Counted from the stretch's first letter, positions 10,458 through 18,605 are shown. The stretch is DNA of 64,000 bases from Pseudomonas xantholysinigenes (GCF_014268885.2 NZ_CP077095.1:1865501-1929500); one strand, 5' to 3'. The notes: a model not told the origin generated them from the sequence alone. Translations and numbers: made by a program.

Positions 10458-10586
10458 TTAGTCAACAGACTCAGATACGGAAGTACTTTGCGCAACTAGT
10501 AAAATTGCCAGTTGCAGATCTGAGTTTTCACGCTTGATAAGGAGGCTGGCAGGTGCGTTGGGGGCCAGGGTTGAGCGCTCATACAT
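10458..10586 (-). pseudogene. Possible 3' tail of a gene truncated by the IS5-family insertion
   Basis: A minus-strand frame running out of the insertion sequence ends with about 43 codons (MYERSTLAPNAPAS ... SVSESVD) before a TAG stop at 10458. It sits directly upstream of the RHS operon in the same orientation. It may be the C-terminal end of a gene destroyed by the IS, but no family is recognised, and it may equally be non-coding leader DNA of the operon. Confidence 0.25.
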
Positions 10587-10595
10587 GAAAACTAG

Positions 10596-11397
10596 GTTCT
10601 GTATGAGAACCCTTGAAACCTCACCGGAGCCTCTGGAAGCCTGATTTTCCGTAGAGTTCTCGCTTTTTAGGCGAAGGATTCTGCCATGTCCAAGCGATAC
10701 GAACTTTCCGATGCGGAATGGGAAATAGTCGAGGCCCTCTTCACCGCACATCGACGCCCAAGAGTCGATGATCGCTTGATGCTCAAGCGGTTACACCTCA
10801 AACTCAATGCACAGGGCCAGATTGACTTGACCACCTGGTGCACCGACTCAATCGCCGTGAGGGCCACCCGTGCCTCTGCCGGAGCAGGCAAAAAAGGGGG
10901 GCTGAAGAACCAACGGACCACGCACTTGGACGAAGCTGGGGCGGGTTGACGACGAAAATTCACATGGTCAGTGACGCCCGTGACATCCCACTCCACTTCA
11001 CGCTCCCAGGTGGTAACGCCAGCGACATCTCCCATGCTCTGCGACTGCTGGACGGTGTCCACATCCCTTCGAATCGAGGTAGGCCACGCAAGCGCTGCCG
11101 CTGGCTCCTGGCCGATAAAGGCTATGATGCAGAATCCTTGCGGCAATACTGCGACCGCTATCGGATGCAGCTGGTGATTCCGCTGCGTGACATGAAGCGC
11201 AATCCGAAGCCGGGCTTACCGCGTCTGTTTGACAAGCCCAAGTATTGGCAGCGGAACGCTATCGAACGGCTATTTGGTTGGTTGAAGGAGCACCGCCGCC
11301 TGGGTACGCGCTATTGCAAGCTAGCGGAAAGCTTCGCTGCGATGGTCACGCTGGCTTGCTGGCGGCGGTGTCTACGACATTACTTTTCGTGCAGTGC
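10596..11397 (+). mobile_element. Defective IS5-family insertion sequence flanked by CTAG
   Basis: The element is bounded by CTAG at 10592-10595 and 11398-11401. Its ends are imperfect inverted repeats (left GTTCTGTATGAGAA; right, read inward, GCACTGCACGAAAA), like the ends of the MITE at 62898. It carries one transposase gene in two frames that lacks an internal segment, so the 802-bp copy looks shorter than an intact relative. It separates the RHS operon from the ORF at 11846 and marks a breakpoint of the toxin island. Confidence 0.75.
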
Positions 11398-11401
11398 CTA
11401 G
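10686..11401 (+). pseudogene. IS5-family (IS427-like) transposase, frameshifted and internally deleted
   Basis: The first frame (10686-10949) begins MSKRYELSDAEWEIVEALF, typical of IS427-group transposases. It then jumps from DDRLML directly to KRLHLKLNAQGQ, losing the usual segment of a few dozen residues around the first catalytic region (the family has GIFWVL..WRDLP there). The second frame (-1, open from 10838) supplies HALGRSWGGLTTKIH, the LLADKGYD catalytic motif, and ERLFGWLKEHRRLGTRY with the final Glu/Lys signature. A run A AAA AAG near 10890 is a plausible -1 slippery site, so the frame change may be programmed as in many IS5 relatives, but the deletion makes the copy inactive. The TAG stop at 11399-11401 is provided by the CTAG target sequence. 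Confidence 0.8.
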
Positions 11402-11845
11402 CAAAATATGAGCCAGGAAAAATGTAGTTATTTTGCTTTTTCGCCACGGGATAACTCAATTCTTCCAGGCGTGGAACTGTAAGGTTTACTAGTTTCGGAA
11501 TGTTCGAACATCCTCGATAATCGAACGCGTGGCCAGTTACTGGGCGAGCGTCAGCCCGTAGGATAGGAATGCTTGATATGGGGCGGGCTACGGCAGTCAA
11601 TCATTATCGTAATATCGGTGTCTGTGAATATTATGTTGATGCGGGTAAGGCTTACGCCGCGAAATAGCACCAATCGAAATTCCTGCAAGCAAGGGTGTTC
11701 AGTCTGGTCAGGCTGAGTTATCCCGGGTGCGGCCATGCCGTTATAGGTTCAGTGCCTGAGATAAGTTGCTGTTTTTGTGCCGTCACCGTACAGCCAGTTG
11801 AGCGCTGAAGGTCTGAACTGTTATGTACTCATTACAGGAGATGTC
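11402..11845. other. Spacer between IS5 remnant and hypothetical gene
   Basis: About 440 bases without a convincing gene. A plus-strand frame from 11521 to 11665 gives 48 codons (..RATAVNHYRNIGVCEYYVDAGKAYAAK) ending in TAG, with the look of a gene remnant, but it has no start signal and no family I recognise. Composition is AT-rich, like the toxin island. Confidence 0.4.
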
Positions 11846-12565
11846 ATGAATACCATTGATTTTTTCATTCGTCAGGAACTGCAACCTTCCCTGCTGCAGC
11901 TGTCAGACCTGGAGCTGAGGTACGATGCGAGACTGGAAGTCACCTTTCGGTCCGGTAGGATATGGTCGCAGGAAATTTCGCCCAATCTCGTTGATGGTGG
12001 TTATGAGCTGGTTGTAAAATGGCCCGATGCCAAGCTCTGCGTTGCTGTCGCTAAAGAGCTTGTTGAAAAATACCCTGAATATTATGCCTCGGAGGATTTT
12101 CAGCTTTTGCTGCAATATGAGCGACTAGGCATGGCTATTTCAAAAAAACATGTAGTCCAAATGCTGGAAAGTCCTTCGCGTTTCACCTATGAAGTAAATT
12201 TTACATGGATGCAGCAATACCATGCTAATCTGGGGAAATACTGGCTGCACAGCATTGCGCCCGTACAGAACTCGGAGGATGACTGGGATTCTGCAGTTTT
12301 TATGAATTTTACATCAGTAACAGTCCCCACTACGCTTACTGATCTGCGTGAGGCAGCAGTGAGGAGACGTTATGCCCTGCTCCAGCACGGGATAGGGATA
12401 TATGCGCCGGGTAAGACTCCGATCCTGTATACCAATGCTAAAGGACAGTATGTGGAACATCCGGAGCTGGGAGTGGTTCCAACGGGGCTGCAATATCTTG
12501 ATTTCAGCCAGTGGGACGGAACAAACCAGGATTATAGTCAGGGCGATTTAAAACAAACTGGCTAG
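11846..12565 (+). CDS. Hypothetical protein next to the RHS island
   Basis: A 239-aa soluble protein starting at ATG 11846, chosen because ACAGGAG ends five bases upstream; a longer in-frame start at 11777 lacks such a site. It has no signal peptide or membrane segment. It is rich in aromatic residues (for example WMQQYHANLGKYW, GLQYLDFSQW) and moderately acidic, with an AT-rich composition like the RHS genes. I do not recognise the family. Its position beside a polymorphic-toxin operon and its size would suit an orphan immunity protein, but that is inference only. Its TAG stop at 12563-12565 falls in the CTAG that borders the MITE copy, so the natural C-terminus may be lost. Confidence 0.6.
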   Translation: MNTIDFFIRQELQPSLLQLSDLELRYDARLEVTFRSGRIWSQEISPNLVDGGYELVVKWPDAKLCVAVAKELVEKYPEYYASEDFQLLLQYERLGMAISKKHVVQMLESPSRFTYEVNFTWMQQYHANLGKYWLHSIAPVQNSEDDWDSAVFMNFTSVTVPTTLTDLREAAVRRRYALLQHGIGIYAPGKTPILYTNAKGQYVEHPELGVVPTGLQYLDFSQWDGTNQDYSQGDLKQTG

Positions 12566-12698
12566 ATGAAGGTCAGGCAAGGCGAAAACAGCCACGGAAC
12601 GATCGGCATCGTACTCGATTGTATTGGAGTACATGAGCATTCCTAGGCTGTTTTCAATGCAGCATGAATGAGTATCAAGGCTTTTCGTACAGATCTAA
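12562..12698 (+). repeat. MITE-like element, copy 1 (left end truncated)
   Basis: Homologous to the element at 62898-63035: both share an 18-base identical core (GGAGTACATGAGCATTCC) flanked by an AGGCAAGGCGAAA-type left part and a TTTTCGTACAGA right terminus. Here the left terminal inverted repeat (about 22 bases) is missing between CTAG 12562-12565 and GAAGGTCAGG. The right end abuts CTAA at 12695. It has no coding capacity and lies between two convergent genes. Confidence 0.7.
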
Positions 12699-13306
12699 CG
12701 CGAAATCGCCATCCACCCGGCGCAGCCGGTCATTGTCCCAGCGGATACTCTGTTCAGGCGCTTCATCGCATGCGGGGATTGAATGATGCGCCTGAGTCGC
12801 GCCCCCGCCAAGAGATACGCCAACTGGATCGTCAGGTCGATCACGATACCGAGTGCGAGAATGAACACCACTTCCGGGGCGGACAGCGCGGTGAGGTCGA
12901 AGGCGTGGGGCAGGACCGCGCCGAAGAACACCACGGCTTTCGGGTTGCCCAGGGTCAATAGCACGCCGGCCAGCAGCCCTTTGCTGGCCGATCGTGGTTG
13001 AGGTGCCTGAGGTAATTCGACATTGCTGGACCACAGGTTCCAGGCCATGAACAGGACAAAGGCAACCCCCAGCCATTTGATGGCGACGAACACTTGCTCG
13101 AACTGGACGGCCAAGGCCGCCAGGCCCAGCGTCGCCACCAGCAACCAAACGGCATTGCCCAGCACCATCCCGGCGACAAACGAAAGCGTCGAGCGTGCCC
13201 CGCGCGAGACGACTTGCCCCAGCAACGCGCCTTGGGCCGGGCCGGGAATGGCTGCGGCAATGGCGAAGGGAATAATGAACAACCAGATCGATGAGGCCGT
13301 CAGCAT
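12695..13306 (-). CDS. LysE-family amino-acid exporter
   Basis: The 203-aa protein has about six hydrophobic segments. It carries the hallmarks of the LysE/RhtB superfamily: an early AIPGPAQG loop, a second loop with GNPKAVVFFGAVLP, and a basic C-terminal tail. The start at ATG 13306 gives the family's usual N-terminus; the longer frame to 13561 is upstream read-through. Proteins of this family export amino acids or small metabolites across the inner membrane; the substrate cannot be predicted. Its TAG stop touches the right end of the MITE at 12562-12698, so the last few residues could be altered by the insertion, although the length is normal. Confidence 0.85.
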   Translation of the reverse strand: MLTASSIWLFIIPFAIAAAIPGPAQGALLGQVVSRGARSTLSFVAGMVLGNAVWLLVATLGLAALAVQFEQVFVAIKWLGVAFVLFMAWNLWSSNVELPQAPQPRSASKGLLAGVLLTLGNPKAVVFFGAVLPHAFDLTALSAPEVVFILALGIVIDLTIQLAYLLAGARLRRIIQSPHAMKRLNRVSAGTMTGCAGWMAISR

Positions 13307-13421
13307 GGCACCGCTTCCTGTGGTGAGGCCCTCATCCTGGCATCGACACAATGGCGTCGGCAAGTTGGCTGATGGGGCCGCTTGGCCTTTGTCCTGCTGC
13401 CTGGGCAATGACGCTCGGGTA

Positions 13422-14093
13422 TCAGCGCCCTCGCTCATGGGCTGGGGTGGCCAACAGCCCATGTTCCGTTGCTGATCTGGCGCGCAGTGCAACCCATGCC
13501 AGTCCGGTAACCCATCCAACGGAAACCGCATAGTTAAGACGCTGGTAAAGGCCAAACCCATGCCCCTCGCCGAACGCCTTGCCCATCATGGCAAGCGTCA
13601 CTCCGGCCAAGACCACGCACAGCACCGAGAACCACCCGAATGCAGGTGAGCCGAGCAATCGCTTGCCCAGCCATCCCCATAGGGCGCTCGCCAGGGTCAG
13701 CGACAGAAACATCACCAACCCCGCCAGGTTATGCACCTGTTGCGAGATCGAGGGTTGCTCCGGCGCACACCCTGCATCGCAGGCAAAGTAACCGGTAGCG
13801 AAACTGGCCAGCCCGTGCACGGCAATCAACACGGCGCTGAGCTGGGCCAGACGCGAGCCCGCGAACCGCCGCGCCAAACCTATGGCGAACAGGACAAACA
13901 ACACGCCCAAGGGCAGGTTGTTCACCCAAGCGGAAATCCACTGGGTGGGCGCCCCGACGGCCCCCAGTTGGCTCATCGCCTGATCGATATGGCTGTAGCC
14001 TGGGTAGGCCAGCGCGGTCAGGGTCACGCCTGTGAACAGCCAAAGCGGAATCAGTAATCCCAGGCTCAGCAACGTTCGGTCAGCGGTAGTCAT
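13422..14093 (-). CDS. DUF998-type integral membrane protein
   Basis: A 223-aa protein with six predicted hydrophobic segments. A conserved opening loop is GYSHIDQAMSQLGA, as seen in DUF998 proteins (an N-terminal .P.YS...N.IS.LG-like signature). A Cys pair occurs in an exported loop (FACDAGCAP). ATG 14093 is preferred over the upstream start at 14150 because GGAAG precedes it and the extra 19 residues are unlike a membrane-protein N-terminus. It lies behind the lysE-like gene on the same strand with a 115-base gap. Function is unknown; no catalytic motif is evident. Confidence 0.75.
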   Translation of the reverse strand: MTTADRTLLSLGLLIPLWLFTGVTLTALAYPGYSHIDQAMSQLGAVGAPTQWISAWVNNLPLGVLFVLFAIGLARRFAGSRLAQLSAVLIAVHGLASFATGYFACDAGCAPEQPSISQQVHNLAGLVMFLSLTLASALWGWLGKRLLGSPAFGWFSVLCVVLAGVTLAMMGKAFGEGHGFGLYQRLNYAVSVGWVTGLAWVALRARSATEHGLLATPAHERGR

Positions 14094-14546
14094 GGCAAGA
14101 CACTTCCTTGTCGTGGTGGTGGGTTGGCCTGTTTTGAGCGGCACGGCCACGTTATCGATTTTTTACCGGGGGCGCATGGTTTGATGACGTGGTGGGGCGA
14201 CGTGGCAAGCCGGCTTCCACTGCAACCTCCCGAAGTTTTTCGCATTTTGGGGTGACAGATTTCCTGCGCTGCTTCGGCTCTTCAGGGCGCGCGTATCAGT
14301 CGCGCCCAAGCCAACCCAGTACAGGAACCCCTTTTCATGTCCACACGCGGCCCTTGCGCTGGGCCTTTGTGGTGTCGCGCAGTGGAGTGGTCTACGCGTC
14401 CTAGCCTGTGATGCATGCTTCTTGGCGCCCTGCAATAGCTGTTAAGGGCTATGGGAGGCGCCAGGGGCGGGTTGCTATGCTGCTTTAGTGCCTAGGCATA
14501 GGGATTCGCCAGTGCTGGATGGTGCTGCCAATACATGGAGGTTCAC
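14094..14546. other. Intergenic region, no supported gene
   Basis: A 450-base region between divergent genes. A minus-strand frame 14435-14163 could encode 90 Arg-rich residues (core KGFLYWVGLGATDTRALKSR), but it lacks a ribosome-binding site and recognisable domain, so I do not call it as a gene. The plus-strand gene at 14547 must have its promoter in the last ~100 bases. Confidence 0.4.
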
Positions 14547-15125
14547 ATGCAAATCACGTTACCCCTGAGTGTCAGTGACTGGAAATACAAGACGGCAAGC
14601 GGCGGTGGGCTGACCGTGATGTGCGCTGCTGGCACCGCGGGTTTGTTGACCTTGACCGACCCGAGCAAGGTCGAGCAGCAGTTCCGCTATGGCTCGCTTG
14701 GCCTCGGCGCGGGCGCAGGCGCACGCTTGCCGCGTATCGGCAAGATCAACTTGCAGGTGCGGGGCAGGGGTGTTGGCGTGGCCGGGGCAAGCGAAGACTT
14801 CCCGGCGATCGGCGCAGTGCTGGTGGCAGAGTCCGTCGCTGCTCGGGGAGGCTTGACGCGTGACGACTTCAAGGGCGGCTGTGTGTTCTTTGAGGCCGGG
14901 CTGGGCCTGGTCGGCGGGGGCGCCGGCTCGGGCGTCCTGTTTGGCCTCGACCCCAAACTGTTGATCCTGGGGACTGCGGCGTTGGGCACCAGCGGGGCGA
15001 TCCCGCCCTTGGAAATCTATCCGCGCTTGCTGCGCTCGGCCAAGGGCGTGATCTTTTCGCTGGGGTTCAACGCTGGGGTGCAGGCCGGCGGCGGGGCCAC
15101 GTTGACCGTGGGCGGGCTGTTCTGA
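14547..15125 (+). CDS. Conserved-looking Gly-rich hypothetical protein
   Basis: A 192-aa protein starting at ATG 14547, selected because GGAGG at 14537-14541 is ideally spaced; the in-frame start at 14535 overlaps that site. The sequence is very Gly/Ala/Leu-rich with alternating beta-like stretches (FRYGSLGLGAGAGARLP, FNAGVQAGGGATLTVGGLF) and no charged catalytic motif. It has no cleavable signal peptide. The pattern resembles an outer-surface or barrel-like fold, but I do not recognise the family and assign no function. Confidence 0.65.
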   Translation: MQITLPLSVSDWKYKTASGGGLTVMCAAGTAGLLTLTDPSKVEQQFRYGSLGLGAGAGARLPRIGKINLQVRGRGVGVAGASEDFPAIGAVLVAESVAARGGLTRDDFKGGCVFFEAGLGLVGGGAGSGVLFGLDPKLLILGTAALGTSGAIPPLEIYPRLLRSAKGVIFSLGFNAGVQAGGGATLTVGGLF

Positions 15126-15156
15126 GAACAGCCGTGAGCCGGTTGATATCCGCCAA

Positions 15157-15732
15157 TTACTCCGGCGGTAGCGTCAAGCCAAAGCATGCCAGCGCCAGCA
15201 GCACGGCCCCCAGCACGATGAACACATAGTTGAGCGCCGTGAAGCGGGCATTGCCCTGGCCCTGCGGGTCACCGGCGGCGGCGTTCAGGCCCTGCTGGCC
15301 GAGCCAGGTAATCCAGCCCATGACCGGCAGCATCGCCAGGCTGACGGCGTCCAGCAGTGGATAGCCGATGTTCTTGCGCACCAGGCTGTCGATGATGTTG
15401 CTGACGATCAGACCCACCACGAACAGTGTTGCCAGCCCGCTCGGCTGCCACTTGAAGTCACGGCCATCGCGCTTGATACGGGCATCGGCCTCGCGGTACA
15501 GCGCATGGGTGAAGAAGATGGCGAAGATCGCCCGGGCCACCGGCCACAGGTTTTCACCGCTGCTGAGCTTGAACTGCTTCCAGTTCTTGTAGGCCCAGTA
15601 CAGCTGGTAAAGGCTGAAGGTGAGGATGAACAGGGTGAGGAACTTGCCGCGGGAGACCACGTAGAACGGGGCTTGCTCGACGTCCTGGGTGGTCAAGGCC
15701 GGTTGCGGCGCATTGTAGAAAGTGTCAGACAC
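15157..15732 (-). CDS. Integral membrane protein of unknown function
   Basis: 191 residues with about five hydrophobic segments. The N-terminal cytoplasmic segment is followed by FYVVSRGKFLTLFILTFSLYQLYWAYKNWKQFK. The aromatic YxLYWxYKNWK motif just after the first membrane helix resembles DUF4234-like proteins. A second charged loop holds ALYREADARIKRDGRDFKW. The gene is convergent with the Gly-rich gene at 14547 (31-base gap). No transporter signature is evident, and function is unassigned. Confidence 0.7.
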   Translation of the reverse strand: MSDTFYNAPQPALTTQDVEQAPFYVVSRGKFLTLFILTFSLYQLYWAYKNWKQFKLSSGENLWPVARAIFAIFFTHALYREADARIKRDGRDFKWQPSGLATLFVVGLIVSNIIDSLVRKNIGYPLLDAVSLAMLPVMGWITWLGQQGLNAAAGDPQGQGNARFTALNYVFIVLGAVLLALACFGLTLPPE

Positions 15733-16008
15733 GGGCTCTCCTTGGTGTGGGTCTGAAAAAACGCCGCCACGTTACCCCAGCTTGCCCAGTAAAACCACAT
15801 TGCGGCGGCGGTTGCCCGGCTTTTACCAGCATCTTGAAAGCTGCGGTTACATGCCCGCACGACGGATTTGCCTTCATCCAGCCATAGTTCATGCCCAGGT
15901 GAAATTGGCGCGTGAAGCTGGCGCCGCGCCGTTGGTCGGCTGAATTGGAATGCGAGGTGGATTCAGTCGGTATTTTGTACGATGATTTTCGTATTCATGG
16001 AGAGTCTC

Positions 16009-16299
16009 ATGCCAAAGGGATTCAAGGCAGTCAGGCATGCAGTCATCGCCGCGCTGGAGTCCGGGAGGTATCTGCACGCGGCGCGAGGCAACATCGAGGT
16101 CAAGAACCTGCTGGCCCTTGGGGTGGTCAGTGCTGGCGAGGTGATCGAGATCATCCGCGCTTGTGATGGTAACCATCACAGCAGCAGCCCGCACCATGCG
16201 GTACTCGACATCGAAGTGCATGTGCTCAGGCGCCATGGTTGGTACATCAAGTTCTATTTCATCGAGCCACACACGTGGTTCATCAGCGTTCACCGGTGA
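16009..16299 (+). CDS. Small toxin-like protein (DUF4258/MqsR-like) of a candidate toxin-antitoxin pair
   Basis: A 96-aa protein beginning at ATG 16009 with GGAGAG six bases upstream (the in-frame start at 15982 lacks this). It contains AALESGRYLHAARGNIEVKNLLALG, VVSAGEVIEIIRAC and a C-terminal His/Trp-rich strand ending in WFISVHR. That order (helical head, then beta-sheet with terminal Arg) is what DUF4258/RelE-fold mRNA interferases show. A zinc-ribbon protein of MqsA type follows 10 bases later, so the pair looks like a type II toxin-antitoxin module with toxin first, as in mqsRA. Family membership is by resemblance; activity is untested. Confidence 0.6.
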   Translation: MPKGFKAVRHAVIAALESGRYLHAARGNIEVKNLLALGVVSAGEVIEIIRACDGNHHSSSPHHAVLDIEVHVLRRHGWYIKFYFIEPHTWFISVHR

Positions 16300-16309
16300 G
16301 AGCTCAAGC

Positions 16310-16942
16310 ATGAATATCCTGTTCGAAGGCGACACTGGCCAGGCCTTGTGCGAGCACTGCCAGGCGGTGGTCACCCTGCACTACACCCGGCGCGATGTGC
16401 CATTCAGCGATGGACAGGGTAGTGCGCGGGACATCCTGGTGGGGGTGTGCGACGGCTGCGGCACGGTGGTGGCTATTCCGCCACAGTCCACCCCGGCGAT
16501 CCGTGAGGCGCGCAAGCAGCAGCTCAAGTCCATCGAAGCGCGCTTGCCGGCGGTCTACCTCGACGTACTCGACGCGGCCTTGCAGGCTGTCAGTAACGAG
16601 GAGGGCGCGCACCTGCGCAAGCTGTTCCTCGCGCATTATTTCCAGTGGCTGGTACGGGCTCGCCAGTTCGAGGCTTTGCGGCCGACCCATCAAGCGTTTG
16701 CGCAGGCGCTCGAGGCGCAGTGCCGACAGCGAGGCCTGCCGGCGTCCGGGGCGACCCGGCGCTTGTCGCTGAAGGTCAATCCCTATGTGGCCGAAGACTT
16801 CCTGGTGTTGCTGCGGCAAACCCAAATGAGCCAAACCGACCTGCTCAAGGCCGTGATCGCGCGGATCCAGGCGGATGTGCTGGTGGACCGCGATCAGCAA
16901 GTCATTGAAGCGTTGCAGCGTCTAGTGCGAGTCGCAGGGTAG
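16310..16942 (+). CDS. Zinc-ribbon MqsA/YgiT-like putative antitoxin-regulator
   Basis: A 210-aa protein starting at ATG 16310. The N-terminus has a CEHC pair at residues ~14-17 and a CDGC pair near ~47-50, forming a zinc ribbon as in MqsA/YgiT. The C-terminal third (SLKVNPYVAEDFLVLLRQTQMSQTDLLKAVIARIQ) looks like the helix-turn-helix of MqsA-type antitoxins, although the middle portion (AVYLDVLDAALQAV...) is longer than in E. coli MqsA. It lies 10 bases after the toxin-like gene and is most simply its antitoxin and autorepressor. It could instead regulate the downstream yjf operon, whose leader carries palindromes. Confidence 0.6.
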   Translation: MNILFEGDTGQALCEHCQAVVTLHYTRRDVPFSDGQGSARDILVGVCDGCGTVVAIPPQSTPAIREARKQQLKSIEARLPAVYLDVLDAALQAVSNEEGAHLRKLFLAHYFQWLVRARQFEALRPTHQAFAQALEAQCRQRGLPASGATRRLSLKVNPYVAEDFLVLLRQTQMSQTDLLKAVIARIQADVLVDRDQQVIEALQRLVRVAG

Positions 16943-16950
16943 CAGGCTCA

Positions 16951-17008
16951 TCACATGTGAGACTTGCGGATGTCACAATCCAAGCGTAACGTGGCATCAC
17001 ATGTGATG
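16951..17008 (+). promoter_or_regulatory. Pair of TCACATGTGA palindromes upstream of the yjfI-pspA operon
   Basis: TCACATGTGA occurs at 16951-16960 and again at 16997-17006, where it extends to a perfect 14-base palindrome (CATCACATGTGATG, 16995-17008). The two centres are 46 bases apart and the second lies just before the proposed ribosome-binding site of yjfI. This is the geometry of a repressor operator; the binding protein is unknown. Confidence 0.5.
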
Positions 17009-17023
17009 CAGGGAAACCCCTCG

Positions 17024-17638
17024 ATGGCAGGCAAGAAGAGCTCCACCGACTACATGCGCGACATGCGCGCCCGGCTCAAGGCCGCGGGCCTGGTCAAGCG
17101 TGAGCTGTGGATCCTGCCCGAACACGCCGCCGCCCTGCGCGGTATCGAAAAAGCATTACGCCAGCCCCGCGCGGGCAACCAGGTCAGAACGGAGGATTTC
17201 ATGACCGAGCACAACCATTGGACGATCGAATCGCTGCACAACGCCCTACAGGGCCTTGAGGACGTGCAAGGCGGGGCGATCGGTTTGTCCCTGCAACAGG
17301 GGGCCGAGCCCAGCCTGAAACTGGTGATGCACGAACTGGACGGCCTGCCGCTGTACATCGCCGTGGCCGGCGAACAGATCCTGGTCGACACACTGTTGGT
17401 GGAGGCCTCGCAGGTCAAGGACCGGGCCGCCTTCAACGATGCGGTCTTACGCACCCGCGACGTCTTCCCGCTGTCGTCCATCGGCCTGCACACGCTGCCT
17501 TCGGGCGAGTCGGTGTACACCATGTTCGGCGCCCTGAGCGCGGCCTCGTCGCTGGACAACATCGCCCAGGAGATCTACACCCTGGCCGACAATGTCATCA
17601 CCGCCGCCGAAGACTTCGAAGACTACTTCACCCGCTGA
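17024..17638 (+). CDS. YjfI family (DUF2170) protein, first gene of the pspA operon
   Basis: A 204-aa product. The start at ATG 17024 (MAGKKSSTDYMRD) is preferred, with AGGG upstream; earlier in-frame ATGs at 17006 and 16964 are possible. Residues ~1-50 are basic and helical (STDYMRDMRARLKAAGLVKRELWILPEHAAAL) and resemble a ribbon-helix-helix or other small DNA-binding head. The remainder (LHNALQGLEDVQ ... DVFPLSSIGLHTL ... DNIAQEIYTLADNVI) matches the DUF2170/YjfI pattern. In E. coli yjfI heads the yjfIJKLMC cluster, and the same gene order follows here. The DNA-binding head next to palindromic sites suggests autoregulation, which is inference. Confidence 0.8.
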   Translation: MAGKKSSTDYMRDMRARLKAAGLVKRELWILPEHAAALRGIEKALRQPRAGNQVRTEDFMTEHNHWTIESLHNALQGLEDVQGGAIGLSLQQGAEPSLKLVMHELDGLPLYIAVAGEQILVDTLLVEASQVKDRAAFNDAVLRTRDVFPLSSIGLHTLPSGESVYTMFGALSAASSLDNIAQEIYTLADNVITAAEDFEDYFTR

Positions 17639-17655
17639 TTGCCCGGAGATTTACC

Positions 17656-18357
17656 ATGAGCCTGTTGAAAAAGATCGTGACCGCCCTGCGTGGTGGCGCT
17701 TCGGAAGTCGGTGAAGCAATCGTCGACTCCCAAGCCCTGCGCATCCTCGACCAGGAGATCCGCGACGCCGACAACAACCTGATCGATGCGCGCAACCAGC
17801 TGGTCAAGATCATGGCCAAGCACAAGACTGCGCAGCAGCGCATCGGCGAGTTCGACAAGACCATCGGCGACTGGGAACAGAAAGCCATCGCCGCCCTGGA
17901 CAAGGGCGAGGAAGGCCTGGCCCATGAGTGCGCGGCGCGCATCGCCGACCTGACCAACCAGCGCGATGCCGAACAGGCACTGGCCGACCAGTTCGGTACG
18001 TCGGTGGCGACCCTGACCGCCACCGTGAGCAAGACCGAGGCGCAGATCAAGGGCCTCAAGCAGCAGGTTGACCTGGTCAAGGCCCGTGAGAGCGTGCAGC
18101 GCGCCCAGGTCAGCGCGGCGTCGGCCAGCGGTGGCGCCAATGGCAGCCTGGAGACCGCGGTGGGTTCGCTGGACCGCATCAAGAAGCGCCAGAGCGAGCG
18201 CGCCGCCGAGCTGGAAGCGGCGGCAGAGCTGGCCAGCAAGGCCGATGGCAGCGATCTGGAGGCACGCCTGAAGGCCGCCGGCATCGGTGCCAGCAACAGC
18301 GGCGCCGACGATGTGCTGGCGCGCTTGAAGGCCAAGGCGGCCAAGCCGGCGGAGTGA
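17656..18357 (+). CDS. pspA: PspA/IM30-family membrane-stress protein (YjfJ-like)
   Basis: A 233-aa coiled-coil protein beginning MSLLKKIVTALRGGASEVGEAIVDSQALRILDQEIRDA, which is the PspA/Vipp1 amphipathic helix and first long helix, followed by heptad-rich helices to ~200. PspA-type ESCRT-III relatives bind and stabilise stressed inner membrane. GGAG lies at 17644-17647 and the gene follows yjfI by 17 bases. The C-terminal tail (ADDVLARLKAKAAKPAE) is short, as in YjfJ-type paralogues, not phage-shock PspA regulated by PspF. Neighbouring DUF350, DUF1190 and ATP-grasp genes support assignment to the yjf type of envelope operon. Confidence 0.88.
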   Translation: MSLLKKIVTALRGGASEVGEAIVDSQALRILDQEIRDADNNLIDARNQLVKIMAKHKTAQQRIGEFDKTIGDWEQKAIAALDKGEEGLAHECAARIADLTNQRDAEQALADQFGTSVATLTATVSKTEAQIKGLKQQVDLVKARESVQRAQVSAASASGGANGSLETAVGSLDRIKKRQSERAAELEAAAELASKADGSDLEARLKAAGIGASNSGADDVLARLKAKAAKPAE

Positions 18358-18375
18358 TCCGCTGAGCGGGCCGGC

Positions 18376-18440
18376 CTTATCGCAGGGCAAGCCCGCTCCC
18401 ACGGGTAAATCTACACCGGCTTTGTGGGAGCGGGCTTGCC
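18376..18440. repeat. REP palindrome pair
   Basis: Inverted copies of the Pseudomonas REP core (GCAAGCCCGCTCCCAC and GTGGGAGCGGGCTTGCCCC) face each other across about 20 bases in the 250-base gap between pspA and yjfK. It can fold into a hairpin and may attenuate or stabilise the operon mRNA. Confidence 0.8.
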
Positions 18441-18605
18441 CCAGACCCGTTGGCGGCGCGTACGAAAAACAGTATCGTGTCGCCCCCGCCAACGGACTGC
18501 CGCGACCCCAGGGATACCAATGTCGCCTTCTTCACAGGCCCTGCCTGTTCGCTTCAGCGCCAGCCTTGGCCCCGTTCCGTCCCTCCCTCACCCAGGAGAT
18601 GCCCC

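Noticed and set aside
10458..10751. 97-codon minus-strand frame across the IS5 left end
   Set aside because: Its first half is IS sequence read backwards; only the last 43 codons were kept as a low-confidence gene tail.
14163..14435. 90-codon Arg-rich minus-strand frame
   Set aside because: No ribosome-binding site or recognised domain; kept only as a note in the intergenic entry.
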